Assembly: GCA_929200515.1 (NCBI GenBank)
Contig: CAKNAD010000208.1
Location: 1 to 5,143, forward strand
Direction of reading: 5' to 3'
Source: Candidatus Gorgonimonas leptogorgiae
Lineage (GTDB): Bacteria; Pseudomonadota; Gammaproteobacteria; Pseudomonadales; Endozoicomonadaceae
Length of the DNA: 5,143 bases
Within the stretch, counting starts at the first letter, position 1. Each line of letters begins with the position of its first letter. Both the position numbers and the translations under genes were made by a program. The notes under the pieces were generated by a model that did not search any database, was not told the origin of the DNA, and saw only the letters and a list, made by a program, of their open reading frames with translations. Positions 1-5,143 of this stretch are shown piece after piece.

Positions 1-48
1 CCCAGCAGGAACTTGTACCTTTACATAACCTTGTACTTTTCTAGCCAT
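1..48 (-). CDS. rplK: 50S ribosomal protein L11, N-terminal fragment
   Basis: Only the first 16 codons are present; the gene runs off the left edge. They read MARKVQGYVKVQVPAG, which matches the conserved L11 opening (M-A-K-K-V-Q-A-Y-V-K-L-Q-V-A-A-G in E. coli). L11 binds the GTPase-associated region of 23S rRNA and is needed for factor-dependent steps and RelA activation; this is family knowledge. The ATG (46-48) is preceded by a good Shine-Dalgarno AGAGGA at 53-58, four bases upstream, the same SD as secE. Its position directly after nusG is the standard bacterial order, so rplA, rplJ, rplL and rpoBC would be expected beyond the edge (inference). Confidence 0.95.
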   Translation of the reverse strand, partial: MARKVQGYVKVQVPAG

Positions 49-60
49 ATTTTCCTCTTT

Positions 61-107
61 AGTGGGTATGATACGCTTTATTTATTAACTATAAATAAAG
101 CTCCCCA
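61..107 (-). promoter_or_regulatory. rplK leader hairpin, probable L1 autoregulatory site
   Basis: On the minus-strand transcript a perfect 11-bp stem (positions 91-101 with 75-85, loop AGUUA at 86-90) is capped below by an asymmetric internal loop (short side G-A at 102-103, long side 67-74, GUAUCAUA) and a GGG/CCC clamp (104-106 with 64-66). It ends just before the rplK Shine-Dalgarno. A helix with an uneven internal loop closed by G-C pairs directly upstream of rplK is the layout of the ribosomal protein L1 binding site, where L1 represses translation of the L11-L1 mRNA. The structure is seen directly; assignment to L1 rests on position and shape and was not tested against the family model. 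Confidence 0.6.
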
Positions 108-142
108 AAACATTAAACTGACAAATCAATATAAAACTGGTA

Positions 143-171
143 ATTCTACTTTAAAAAACATCATAAAGCAA
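143..171 (-). promoter_or_regulatory. Sigma-70 promoter for rplK
   Basis: On the minus strand there is a -35 TTGCTT (166-171), a 17-bp spacer and a -10 TAGAAT (143-148, 5 of 6 to consensus). Transcription would start near 136, giving a leader of about 88 nt that contains the hairpin at 61-107. A separate promoter between nusG and rplK is the known arrangement in E. coli (the L11 promoter). Confidence 0.65.
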
Positions 172-173
172 AT

Positions 174-206
174 AAATATTTAAATATTTTAAATATTTTA
201 AATATT
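174..206. repeat. AT-only short tandem repeat at the nusG stop
   Basis: About four copies of a 9-bp unit, AAATATTTT, lie head to tail (174-181, 182-190, 191-199, 200-206; the outer copies are shortened). Each unit contains the palindrome AAATATTT. The array runs into the nusG stop codon (205-207), so copy-number change would mostly alter the spacer between nusG and the rplK promoter. There is no terminator-like hairpin here. Confidence 0.85.
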
Positions 207-735
207 AACCTTTTTCTACCTGTGAGAATTCTAATTCAACTGGAGTTGAACGGCCAAATATCATAACCGCTACGCGAAGCCTGTTTTTTTCATAGTTAAC
301 TCTTTCAACGACTCCGTTAAAATCTGCAAAAGGTCCATCAATGACTCTTACAGTTTCTCCAGGGGCAAACAAGATTTTCGGCTTAGGAGCTTCAGCACCG
401 TCATTTATTCTCTGGAATATAGCATCTGCTTCTTTATCGCTTATTGGATAAGGCTTATCTCCACCACCTAAAAATCCTATAACTCTAGGGGTGTCTTTTA
501 TCATATACCATGCTTTTTCTGTCATTTCTACATGAACTAAAATATACCCAGGAAAAAACTTACGCTCACTTTTATACTTTTTCCCGTTTTTTATTTCAAC
601 AACCTCTTCAGTAGGAACTAGTATATCACCGAATAAATCTTCTAATTTATTTAACTTAACTCTATCCTGGATTAATCGCATTACCTGCTTTTCTCTTCCA
701 GAATGAGTTTGAACTATATACCACCGTTTAGACAT
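205..735 (-). CDS. nusG: Transcription termination/antitermination factor NusG
   Basis: This 176-residue protein has the normal bacterial NusG length. The N-terminal NGN domain covers about residues 4-110, opening with RWYIVQTHSGREKQV and carrying the conserved segment RKFFPGYILVHVEM (58-71) that helps form the RNA polymerase contact. A linker near 112-121 leads to the KOW domain (about 122-175, with FAPGETVRVIDGPF at 123-136 followed by G141). In the family, the NGN domain binds the polymerase clamp and suppresses pausing, while KOW binds Rho or ribosomal protein S10. The ATG lies five bases after the secE stop with no strong Shine-Dalgarno, so translation is probably coupled to secE. No terminator follows, so transcripts can continue into rplK. 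Nothing appears damaged. Confidence 0.97.
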   Translation of the reverse strand: MSKRWYIVQTHSGREKQVMRLIQDRVKLNKLEDLFGDILVPTEEVVEIKNGKKYKSERKFFPGYILVHVEMTEKAWYMIKDTPRVIGFLGGGDKPYPISDKEADAIFQRINDGAEAPKPKILFAPGETVRVIDGPFADFNGVVERVNYEKNRLRVAVMIFGRSTPVELEFSQVEKG

Positions 736-740
736 AGCAC

Positions 741-1121
741 CTACCCTACCATTTTTTTAATAGACCAACCCAACAGGGAATCTATACCAAAAAGCATAAT
801 ACCAACAACTATAACAGCAATTACTACAACTATGGTAGTTTGAATTATCTCTTGCTTGCTAGGCCATACAACTTTTTGAACTTCGGTCTTAGCCCCTATT
901 AATAAAGCCGCAACACTTTTACCTTTTTGTGTTAAATAAGCAATAAAAACAGCTATAGCACCCATAAAGCAAAGCCCTAGCACTCTCTTAAAAGATGAAT
1001 AGTCAGTAGCAAAATGGTAATTGCCATATACACCTAAGGCGACAACAACCCAAACAACACACCATAGAATACTATCTGCAAACCCCTTACTCTTAACCGA
1101 GTCTATATTTTTTTCACTCAT
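741..1121 (-). CDS. secE: Preprotein translocase subunit SecE
   Basis: The 126-residue product has the three-helix form of SecE found in E. coli (127 aa). Hydrophobic segments are at about 16-36, 46-64 and 95-118. The conserved amphipathic stretch EVQKVVWPSKQE (80-91) precedes the third helix; together these form the essential region that clamps SecY in the SecYEG channel of the inner membrane. The start is supported by AGAGGA at 1128-1133, six bases before the ATG. It is the first gene of a secE-nusG pair, with only five bases between the two genes. The sequence upstream is unusual: no gene for 956 bp before the next feature, tRNA-Trp. Confidence 0.96.
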   Translation of the reverse strand: MSEKNIDSVKSKGFADSILWCVVWVVVALGVYGNYHFATDYSSFKRVLGLCFMGAIAVFIAYLTQKGKSVAALLIGAKTEVQKVVWPSKQEIIQTTIVVVIAVIVVGIMLFGIDSLLGWSIKKMVG

Positions 1122-1149
1122 CTACTTTCCTCTAAAACAATATCTAAAC

Positions 1150-1178
1150 ACTATACTTGCAAAAATATTAACTGCACA
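1150..1178 (-). promoter_or_regulatory. Candidate secE-nusG promoter
   Basis: The minus strand has a -10 TATAGT (1150-1155) and, 17 bp upstream, a weak -35 TGTGCA (1173-1178; 3 of 6). The start site would be near 1143, about 22 nt before the secE ATG. Because no gene lies within 956 bp upstream, secE needs a promoter in this gap, and this is the best placed candidate I could find. The poor -35 keeps confidence low. Confidence 0.4.
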
Positions 1179-1545
1179 TATGCGTTAATTAAAGATACTC
1201 ATACTCAATTCTCTAAGGCTTAATATTTTAACCGTTACCTTTTAAGATATAAAAAACATAACATATTAACACAAAAAGAAACAGTTTTTTATTCTAAAAC
1301 ATTACCTCAAATAAAAATTAAAATCATCTCCAAATTTACTAGCTTTTGAACTTAATGTTTTTGTTATCACTAAAGCTAACTTGCTGATAATTAGATGCCA
1401 CTGATAGATTCACACAGCAACCATACAGCTGGGGGATACTTTTTAAAAACTAATTAAAAGACTAAATTCAAAAGAAAACACCAAAGAATACCAACCATAT
1501 ATCAAAATACTTTAATAGAGAAGTTCAGCACCTTAACAACATTTC

Positions 1546-1862
1546 CGTAGCTATAACTTATAACCTTTTAATTTTTATATAGCTTTCTTTGAGATAATCA
1601 ATACTAAGCCTGCAAAATATCATTTATATTTCAGACTTACAATACCTTTTACGTAGCTAGATACTTATCTGTAAAACCATCATTCAGCTACAACTTTAAA
1701 ATTTTTTTAAACGCTATACAGCTTCTAACTTAACTCAATATAAACATGTATAAACTTTTTAATTGAAGACACGTTATCACTGTAAGTATTTTTTGACTTA
1801 TTAAATAAAGCTCTTACTTTATAAACCTAGTAAAGCTAAAGCCAATAATAATAACGTAGCTA
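1546..1862 (+). repeat. Three dispersed copies of CGTAGCTA
   Basis: The identical 8-mer CGTAGCTA occurs at 1546-1553, 1652-1659 and 1855-1862, all in the same orientation, and I noticed no other copy in the window. The first two copies share a longer, gapped similarity (followed by ACTTA within a few bases). An additional inverted AGCTAC lies at 1686-1691. The core TAGCTA is a palindrome. Function is unknown; protein-binding sites or remnants of a decayed repeat are both possible. Confidence 0.6.
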
Positions 1863-1882
1863 AAAACCTGAAAATAGTAGCA

Positions 1883-1969
1883 CCGCAGAACAATTAAGAT
1901 TTAATTTATAGTTAAAATACCTTGAAACACTACCAGCATCGCTGCGGCGTTTTCCTTGAATTAAATCTT
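1883..1969. repeat. Offset inverted repeats, possible RNA structure
   Basis: Two pairs of complementary arms interleave: CCGCAG (1883-1888) with CTGCGG (1942-1947), and an 11-bp pair AAGATTTAATT (1896-1906) with AATTAAATCTT (1959-1969). Because they are interleaved rather than nested, an RNA from either strand could form one or the other, or a pseudoknot-like fold. A small local hairpin, CAGC-ATC-GCTG (1934-1944), sits between them. No promoter or terminator clearly frames this region. Confidence 0.5.
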
Positions 1970-2077
1970 TTTACTAAACCCTGAAAAATATATTTTCAAG
2001 TCAAAGGCGTATAAAAGATGGGCTTACATTCTAGTTATGGATATGATTTTAAATCTCAGAATATATTAGCCATAAAA

Positions 2078-2153
2078 TGGCAGGCTAGGAGGGAATCGAA
2101 CCCCCAACCCTCGGTTTTGGAGACCGATGCTCTACCAATTGAGCTACTAACCT
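2078..2153 (-). tRNA. tRNA-Trp (CCA anticodon)
   Basis: A complete 76-nt cloverleaf is visible on the minus strand. The acceptor stem AGGTTAG pairs with CTAGCCT (one G-U), followed by discriminator G and an encoded CCA. The D arm contains AGCTCAATTGGTAGAGC, the anticodon loop is CTCCAAA with anticodon CCA at 2118-2120, and the T arm carries GGTTCGATTCC. It decodes UGG. In many gammaproteobacteria this gene lies between tuf and secE; here it is isolated, with 371 bp before it and 956 bp after it. Confidence 0.97.
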
Positions 2154-2524
2154 ACAAGGAATTGGTTAATCTAACTTATAAAACGATGTATCACTTTATA
2201 ATTTGAAGTGCCTACTAATAACATCTTTAATTTGTACCAAGCTTTATTATGAATAAACACTTAAGCTTAAAACATCCTCATTATATTGTATCTTAAGTCT
2301 TACAAAAAACAACACTGGCAGCTATTTTAACTACATATTTTTTGTTTTTAGATTAGATTAATACACGAATAGTTAATGCATTTAAAAGTTAATTTTTTTG
2401 TTTTTAAACAAAACAGCTATTGCCGTATATTCTTTACATAATACTATATTTTTAAAACCAGTACAACCTAAAAACACACCCAAGTAAAACCATAAAGAGT
2501 TACAAAAAATTGTATAATTCTACC
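2154..2524. other. Gene-free gap where tuf is normally found
   Basis: These 371 bp lie between tRNA-Thr and tRNA-Trp, the usual place of a tuf (EF-Tu) gene of about 1.2 kb in many gammaproteobacteria. I see no start of the MAKEKF type, no GHVDHGKT signature and no tail resembling EF-Tu in the minus-strand reading. The stretch is very AT-rich with an AT-only inverted repeat at 2396-2413 (TTTTGTTT with AAACAAAA) and a candidate -10 at 2280-2285. No terminator with a GC-rich stem is evident. Confidence 0.7.
2280..2285 (-). promoter_or_regulatory. Candidate -10 element for tRNA-Trp
   Basis: A perfect TATAAT is present on the minus strand about 125 bp upstream of the mature tRNA-Trp 5' end. No convincing -35 sits 16-18 bp before it (that position is T-rich), so it is only a candidate. 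The alternative is read-through from the tRNA-Tyr promoter at 2829-2856, since no clear terminator separates tRNA-Thr from tRNA-Trp. Confidence 0.3.
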
Positions 2525-2600
<76 letters not shown>

Positions 2601-2605
2601 CGATA

Positions 2606-2679
2606 TGGAGCGGATAGCGGGAATCGAACCCGCATCAACAGCTTGGAAGGCTGTGGTTCTACCATTAAACTATATCCGC
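2606..2679 (-). tRNA. tRNA-Gly (TCC anticodon)
   Basis: A complete 74-nt cloverleaf on the minus strand. The acceptor stem GCGGATA/TATCCGC is perfect, with discriminator T and an encoded CCA. The anticodon stem ACAGC/GCTGT closes loop CTTCCAA with anticodon TCC at 2645-2647, reading GGA and GGG. The T arm is CGGGTTCGATTCCCG. It lies between tRNA-Tyr (42 bp upstream) and tRNA-Thr, the classic order of this cluster. Confidence 0.97.
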
Positions 2680-2721
2680 AGATACACATGAGAAACATAC
2701 AACTAAAACAACTAAAGTACA

Positions 2722-2805
2722 TGGTGGTGGGGGCTGGATTCGAACCAGCGAAGCTTTCGCGTCAGATTTACAGTCTGATCCCTTTGGCCGCTCGGGAACC
2801 CCACC
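2722..2805 (-). tRNA. tRNA-Tyr (GTA anticodon)
   Basis: A complete 84-nt class II tRNA on the minus strand, with the long variable arm expected of bacterial tRNA-Tyr. The acceptor stem GGTGGGG/CCCCACC is perfect, followed by A and an encoded CCA. The anticodon loop is CTGTAAA with anticodon GTA at 2769-2771, reading UAC and UAU. It is the promoter-proximal member of the Tyr-Gly-Thr operon. Confidence 0.97.
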
Positions 2806-2828
2806 TGCGATCAATATTAATATCTGCT

Positions 2829-2856
2829 ATTCTATCTATATAGATTTTATTGTCAA
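2829..2856 (-). promoter_or_regulatory. Strong sigma-70 promoter of the tRNA-Tyr-Gly-Thr operon
   Basis: On the minus strand a perfect -35 TTGACA (2851-2856), a 16-bp spacer and -10 TAGAAT (2829-2834; 5 of 6) lie 24 bp upstream of mature tRNA-Tyr. The start would be near 2822. A 12-bp perfect palindrome, ATCTATATAGAT (2834-2845), fills most of the spacer. An inverted repeat ACACT-TT-AGTGT (2856-2867) abuts the -35 on its upstream side. Confidence 0.8.
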
Positions 2857-2899
2857 CACTTTAGTGTAAATTAAAATAATTTTCTAGCAAATATTCAAG

Positions 2900-3877
2900 T
2901 TAAGATAATCTATTAACAGAAAATTTAATTACTTTTTGCAAGCCATCTTTATATTTAGAGCTGGGAATATGTGCAATACATTTTTCGGCTTGCTCTGCAT
3001 ACTCTAAAGCCTTTATTTTAGAATATTTTAGCGCATCACTCTGCACTACATCAGCTATAAGTTGCTCTATGTTTTTGTCGTTATGATTATTAAATATATG
3101 CTCTATAAGCTTTTTTTGCTTCAAGCTACCATTTTTTAATAAATAAATTACAGGCATTGTTATTTTACCGTCAAAAATATCATCTCCTATTTTTTTACCG
3201 GTGATACTAACATCTCCAGAGTAATCTAATACATCGTCTATCAGCTGAAATGCAATTCCTATGGCACAGCCGTAATCTTTAAGCGATGACTCAATATCAC
3301 TTGGAACATTAGCAAGCATTGCCGCTGTTTGACTAGCCGCTTGAAATAACATTGCAGTTTTTTGCTTTAATATCTCTATATATAGATCTTCTGTTATATC
3401 TGTATTTCCAATATTTATTAGTTGCAATACCTCGCCCTCAGATATTTTATTTGTCGCATTCGCTAATACAGACAATATACCTTGGTTGTTTAGTTTTACC
3501 ATTAACTGAAAAGCTCGGGAATATAAAAAATCTCCTACTAATATAGTTTCTGGATTTTTCCATACTGTATTAGCTGTTTTTTTTCCGCGACGCATTTGGG
3601 AGTTATCAACTACATCATCATGTAACAAAGTGGCAGTGTGCAGCATTTCTATAATAGCTGCAAGCATTGTATGATCCTTACCTTGATAACCACAACTTTT
3701 AGCGACAAGAATAGAAAGTATAGGACGCAAGCGTTTTCCACCAGAGCTGACTATATATTTACTAATTTTATTAATCAGCTCTATATTTGAATTAAATCCA
3801 TTTAGCATATAGGAGTTTAGACAATTAATATCACTCTTAATTAATTGGCTTATCTCTGAAAATAATAAATTGTTCAT
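2900..3877 (-). CDS. ispB: Octaprenyl diphosphate synthase (long-chain trans-prenyltransferase)
   Basis: The 325-residue product matches E. coli IspB (323 aa) in length and layout. It carries the substrate-binding GGKRLRP (46-52), the first aspartate-rich motif LLHDDVVD (84-91) followed by MRRGKKTANTVW (95-106), K173-T174, and the second motif QLIDDVLDYSGD (211-222) followed by GKKIGDDIFDGK (227-238). In the family, these aspartates hold Mg2+ and the allylic diphosphate while isopentenyl units are added. Small residues A82 and T83 just before the first motif, in the context HTATLLHDD as in IspB, favour a long product, probably the C40 tail of ubiquinone-8; the exact length is inferred. The ATG has little Shine-Dalgarno but sits about 28 nt after a good promoter. 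No terminator separates it from the tRNA promoter downstream. Confidence 0.94.
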   Translation of the reverse strand: MNNLLFSEISQLIKSDINCLNSYMLNGFNSNIELINKISKYIVSSGGKRLRPILSILVAKSCGYQGKDHTMLAAIIEMLHTATLLHDDVVDNSQMRRGKKTANTVWKNPETILVGDFLYSRAFQLMVKLNNQGILSVLANATNKISEGEVLQLINIGNTDITEDLYIEILKQKTAMLFQAASQTAAMLANVPSDIESSLKDYGCAIGIAFQLIDDVLDYSGDVSITGKKIGDDIFDGKITMPVIYLLKNGSLKQKKLIEHIFNNHNDKNIEQLIADVVQSDALKYSKIKALEYAEQAEKCIAHIPSSKYKDGLQKVIKFSVNRLS

Positions 3878-3912
3878 CTAAGTAATCTTGCTTATATAAT
3901 ATATGATAAGGT

Positions 3913-3941
3913 ATAGTATTTGTAGACTTCAATCATGTCAA
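3913..3941 (-). promoter_or_regulatory. ispB promoter
   Basis: On the minus strand a perfect -35 TTGACA (3936-3941), a 17-bp spacer and -10 TACTAT (3913-3918; 4 of 6) lie just upstream of ispB. The start site would be near 3906, giving a leader of about 28 nt. Confidence 0.7.
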
Positions 3942-4031
3942 TAAACAAATTTATTAATTATTCTAATAACTCTAACTTCCATAATTTTATTTAGATTCCA
4001 ATTAAATAGGAGATGCAATCTTTGAGCCTAC

Positions 4032-4050
4032 CAAAATAAATTTTATTTTG
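4032..4050. repeat. 9-bp-arm palindrome between divergent genes
   Basis: CAAAATAAA (4032-4040) and TTTATTTTG (4042-4050) are exact reverse complements around a single T. It is in the intergenic region between two divergent genes, where regulator sites are common, but the AT-rich background makes chance symmetry plausible. Confidence 0.4.
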
Positions 4051-4217
4051 CTACATTCACTAGCAACATAAAGCTCGCTTTGCCTAAATTAGACGCACTA
4101 GTATTTCCAAAGTTTTATATAAAAACATCTCATTTGTTATAGGTCTATATGGCAATACGAGTTTTCTTCTGCTACGTCTATATCCTTTAATAACCAACCT
4201 TACCCGAAGTAACTACA

Positions 4218-5143
4218 ATGAAAAGATTTGTAATTATAGTATTTATTAGCTTAACTCCCATGCTGGCTAACGGATTACAAACAAATTTAACAAATAATTC
4301 ACAACCTAGTCTGCAAGAAACATTTATAAAATGGGATAAAGCAACTCATTGTTTAATAATTAATCAAGCAAAAATACATATTGGAATTGATGCTATATTC
4401 GGCTATTACACTAACGAAGCTCAATATGCATCATATGGCTTAGAAACTCAAATATTTAAATATTCAACAATAGTAATCCCTGTTAATATCAACTATGAAA
4501 ACTTTTTTGCTAGTATAGATTTTGCTCCACTTTATGATTCAATAAAGGCAGAAGAACCACTAGTTAGTATTTCACCACCTGTACCCAATCAACAACGCAA
4601 CATTTATATTAATTTTGATTGGTATAAAAATCTAGGAACCAAAAATTATTATCTAGGAAGTGTTCCGATAATAGAAGCTTACCTTGGTTATCAGCCTGCT
4701 CAACACCATAAATTTACAATAGGACGTATAAAAAATGAAATAGGACTTACCGACTCTATAACACCTTGGGGCGACGATGGTTTATTTTCACCTATGTCTT
4801 ATTGGTTATCACGAGATTTATACTCTGGCATAGCTTATTTATATGAATCTCACTATGTTAACTTAAACGCAAAGGTTTTTTCGGGAAACAATCCTATGAA
4901 AGGATATGCTAATTATCTTAATCACATCCAAACCCCTAATCTTAAAGCAAATAATACTGGTAGCTACTCTCTAAATATTGACATCAATGTTAAAAATCTA
5001 CTAAATTTAAACAATAAAACAAATATAATATTTGGCGTCATGAAAAACACACTAAGCTCCACTTGGGATAAAACCATACTACCAAAAGCAGATGGCAAAA
5101 GAAGAAATGATGTCTATGCAGTTGGAACTATTATTAGTCTACC
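4218..5143 (+). CDS. Exported porin-like outer-membrane protein, 3' end beyond window
   Basis: An open frame of 308 codons runs from ATG 4218 to the right edge without a stop. The start is followed by a signal peptide: MKR, a hydrophobic core FVIIVFISLTPML (4-16), and likely cleavage after A17 (M-L-A, then NG). There is no cysteine near the cleavage site, so it is not a lipoprotein. The mature part lacks long hydrophobic helices and is rich in Tyr, Asn and alternating hydrophobic strands, for example IHIGIDAIFGYY (53-64), IVIPVNINYENFFASIDF (85-102), HKFTIGRIKNEIGLTD (164-179) and IAYLYESHYVNLNAKVFSGN (205-224). The GR-x4-G segment followed by paired strands resembles porins, where strand edges carry aromatic residues. 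I do not recognise the family, and substrate is unknown. Only a weak GAAG precedes the ATG (4206-4209). Its divergence from ispB suggests no functional link. Confidence 0.75.
   Translation, partial: MKRFVIIVFISLTPMLANGLQTNLTNNSQPSLQETFIKWDKATHCLIINQAKIHIGIDAIFGYYTNEAQYASYGLETQIFKYSTIVIPVNINYENFFASIDFAPLYDSIKAEEPLVSISPPVPNQQRNIYINFDWYKNLGTKNYYLGSVPIIEAYLGYQPAQHHKFTIGRIKNEIGLTDSITPWGDDGLFSPMSYWLSRDLYSGIAYLYESHYVNLNAKVFSGNNPMKGYANYLNHIQTPNLKANNTGSYSLNIDINVKNLLNLNNKTNIIFGVMKNTLSSTWDKTILPKADGKRRNDVYAVGTIISL

Larger units (their letters stand above)
1122..2077. other. Gene-free AT-rich spacer between tRNA-Trp and secE
   Basis: These 956 bases have frequent stops in all frames I read, and no recognisable protein or RNA gene. 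Apart from the candidate secE promoter at the low end, visible structure is limited to three copies of CGTAGCTA (1546-1553, 1652-1659, 1855-1862) and a cluster of offset inverted repeats with slightly higher GC at about 1881-1970. The longest readable minus-strand stretch I examined, about 36 codons around 1330-1450, is not longer than chance allows in such AT-rich DNA. In related bacteria secE usually follows tRNA-Trp closely, so this may be a decayed insertion or lost gene, or it may host an unrecognised RNA. Confidence 0.7.
3878..4217. other. Divergent intergenic region between ispB and the porin-like gene
   Basis: These 340 bp hold the ispB promoter at the low end and should hold the promoter for the plus-strand gene starting at 4218. 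No strong plus-strand promoter is obvious; TTTATA followed after 17 bp by TTATAG, at about 4116-4144, is a weak option. A perfect AT-rich inverted repeat with 9-bp arms (CAAAATAAA at 4032-4040, TTTATTTTG at 4042-4050) lies in the middle and could be an operator or simply AT-rich symmetry. No gene is evident. Confidence 0.6.

Noticed and set aside
1330..1450. Minus-strand stretch of about 36 codons without a stop (possible gene remnant)
   Set aside because: It has no start or ribosome binding site, stops lie densely on both sides, and no family resemblance was seen; the length is within chance.
1819..1893. Minus-strand 24-codon hydrophobic frame (TTG start, LATLLLLALALLGL)
   Set aside because: It looks like a membrane micro-peptide, but it has no ATG and no Shine-Dalgarno, and Leu/Ile/Phe-rich runs are common by chance in AT-rich DNA.
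2018..2206. Plus-strand 62-codon open frame
   Set aside because: It runs antisense across tRNA-Trp; the peptide ARRESNPQPSVLETDALPIELL is the well-known false translation of a tRNA complement.
2396..2413. TTTTGTTT/AAACAAAA hairpin as a terminator after tRNA-Thr
   Set aside because: The stem is almost pure A-T with a two-base loop and lacks a following U-tract on the minus strand.
2643..2843. Plus-strand 66-codon open frame
   Set aside because: It is antisense to tRNA-Gly and tRNA-Tyr, and includes the typical spurious segment GAGFEPAKLSRQIYSLIPLAARE.
3352..3546. Plus-strand 64-codon open frame
   Set aside because: It lies wholly antisense within the well-supported ispB gene and resembles no known protein.
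3935..3994. Plus-strand 19-codon ATG frame between ispB and the porin-like gene
   Set aside because: It overlaps the ispB -35 element, has no ribosome binding site, and its composition is just AT-rich noise.

Overview
The window looks like chromosomal DNA from a low-GC gammaproteobacterium. Evidence for this is the three-helix SecE followed by nusG and rplK, the tRNA-Tyr/Gly/Thr cluster and tRNA-Trp placed just upstream of them, an IspB-type long-chain prenyl synthase, and tRNA genes that all encode their CCA ends. Genus cannot be fixed from the sequence. By my annotation only about 62% of the bases are coding or tRNA, which is low for a free-living bacterium. That fits a lineage with genome decay, such as a host-associated one, but this is an inference.

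Layout: bases 1-3877 are read on the minus strand, so the transcription order runs from high to low coordinates. It is ispB (2900-3877), then a strong promoter (2829-2856), then tRNA-Tyr, tRNA-Gly and tRNA-Thr (2525-2805), then a gene-free gap of 371 bp, tRNA-Trp (2078-2153), a gene-free gap of 956 bp, secE (741-1121), nusG (205-735), and the first 16 codons of rplK (1-48). The last gene, 4218 to the window edge, lies on the plus strand divergent from ispB. It encodes the first 308 residues of an exported, porin-like protein of unknown exact function.

How the genes work together: secE-nusG-rplK and the tRNAs form the well-known translation, transcription and secretion block of proteobacteria. 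NusG tunes RNA polymerase and couples it to ribosomes, SecE is a core translocon subunit, and L11 starts the ribosomal protein/RNA polymerase genes. The rplK leader has its own promoter and a hairpin that fits an L1 autoregulatory site. ispB makes the side chain of respiratory quinones and is functionally separate.

No undescribed system stands out. The most notable points are the absence of tuf from its usual place between tRNA-Thr and tRNA-Trp, the long empty stretch before secE with a triplicated 8-mer and offset inverted repeats, and the unrecognised outer-membrane-like protein.
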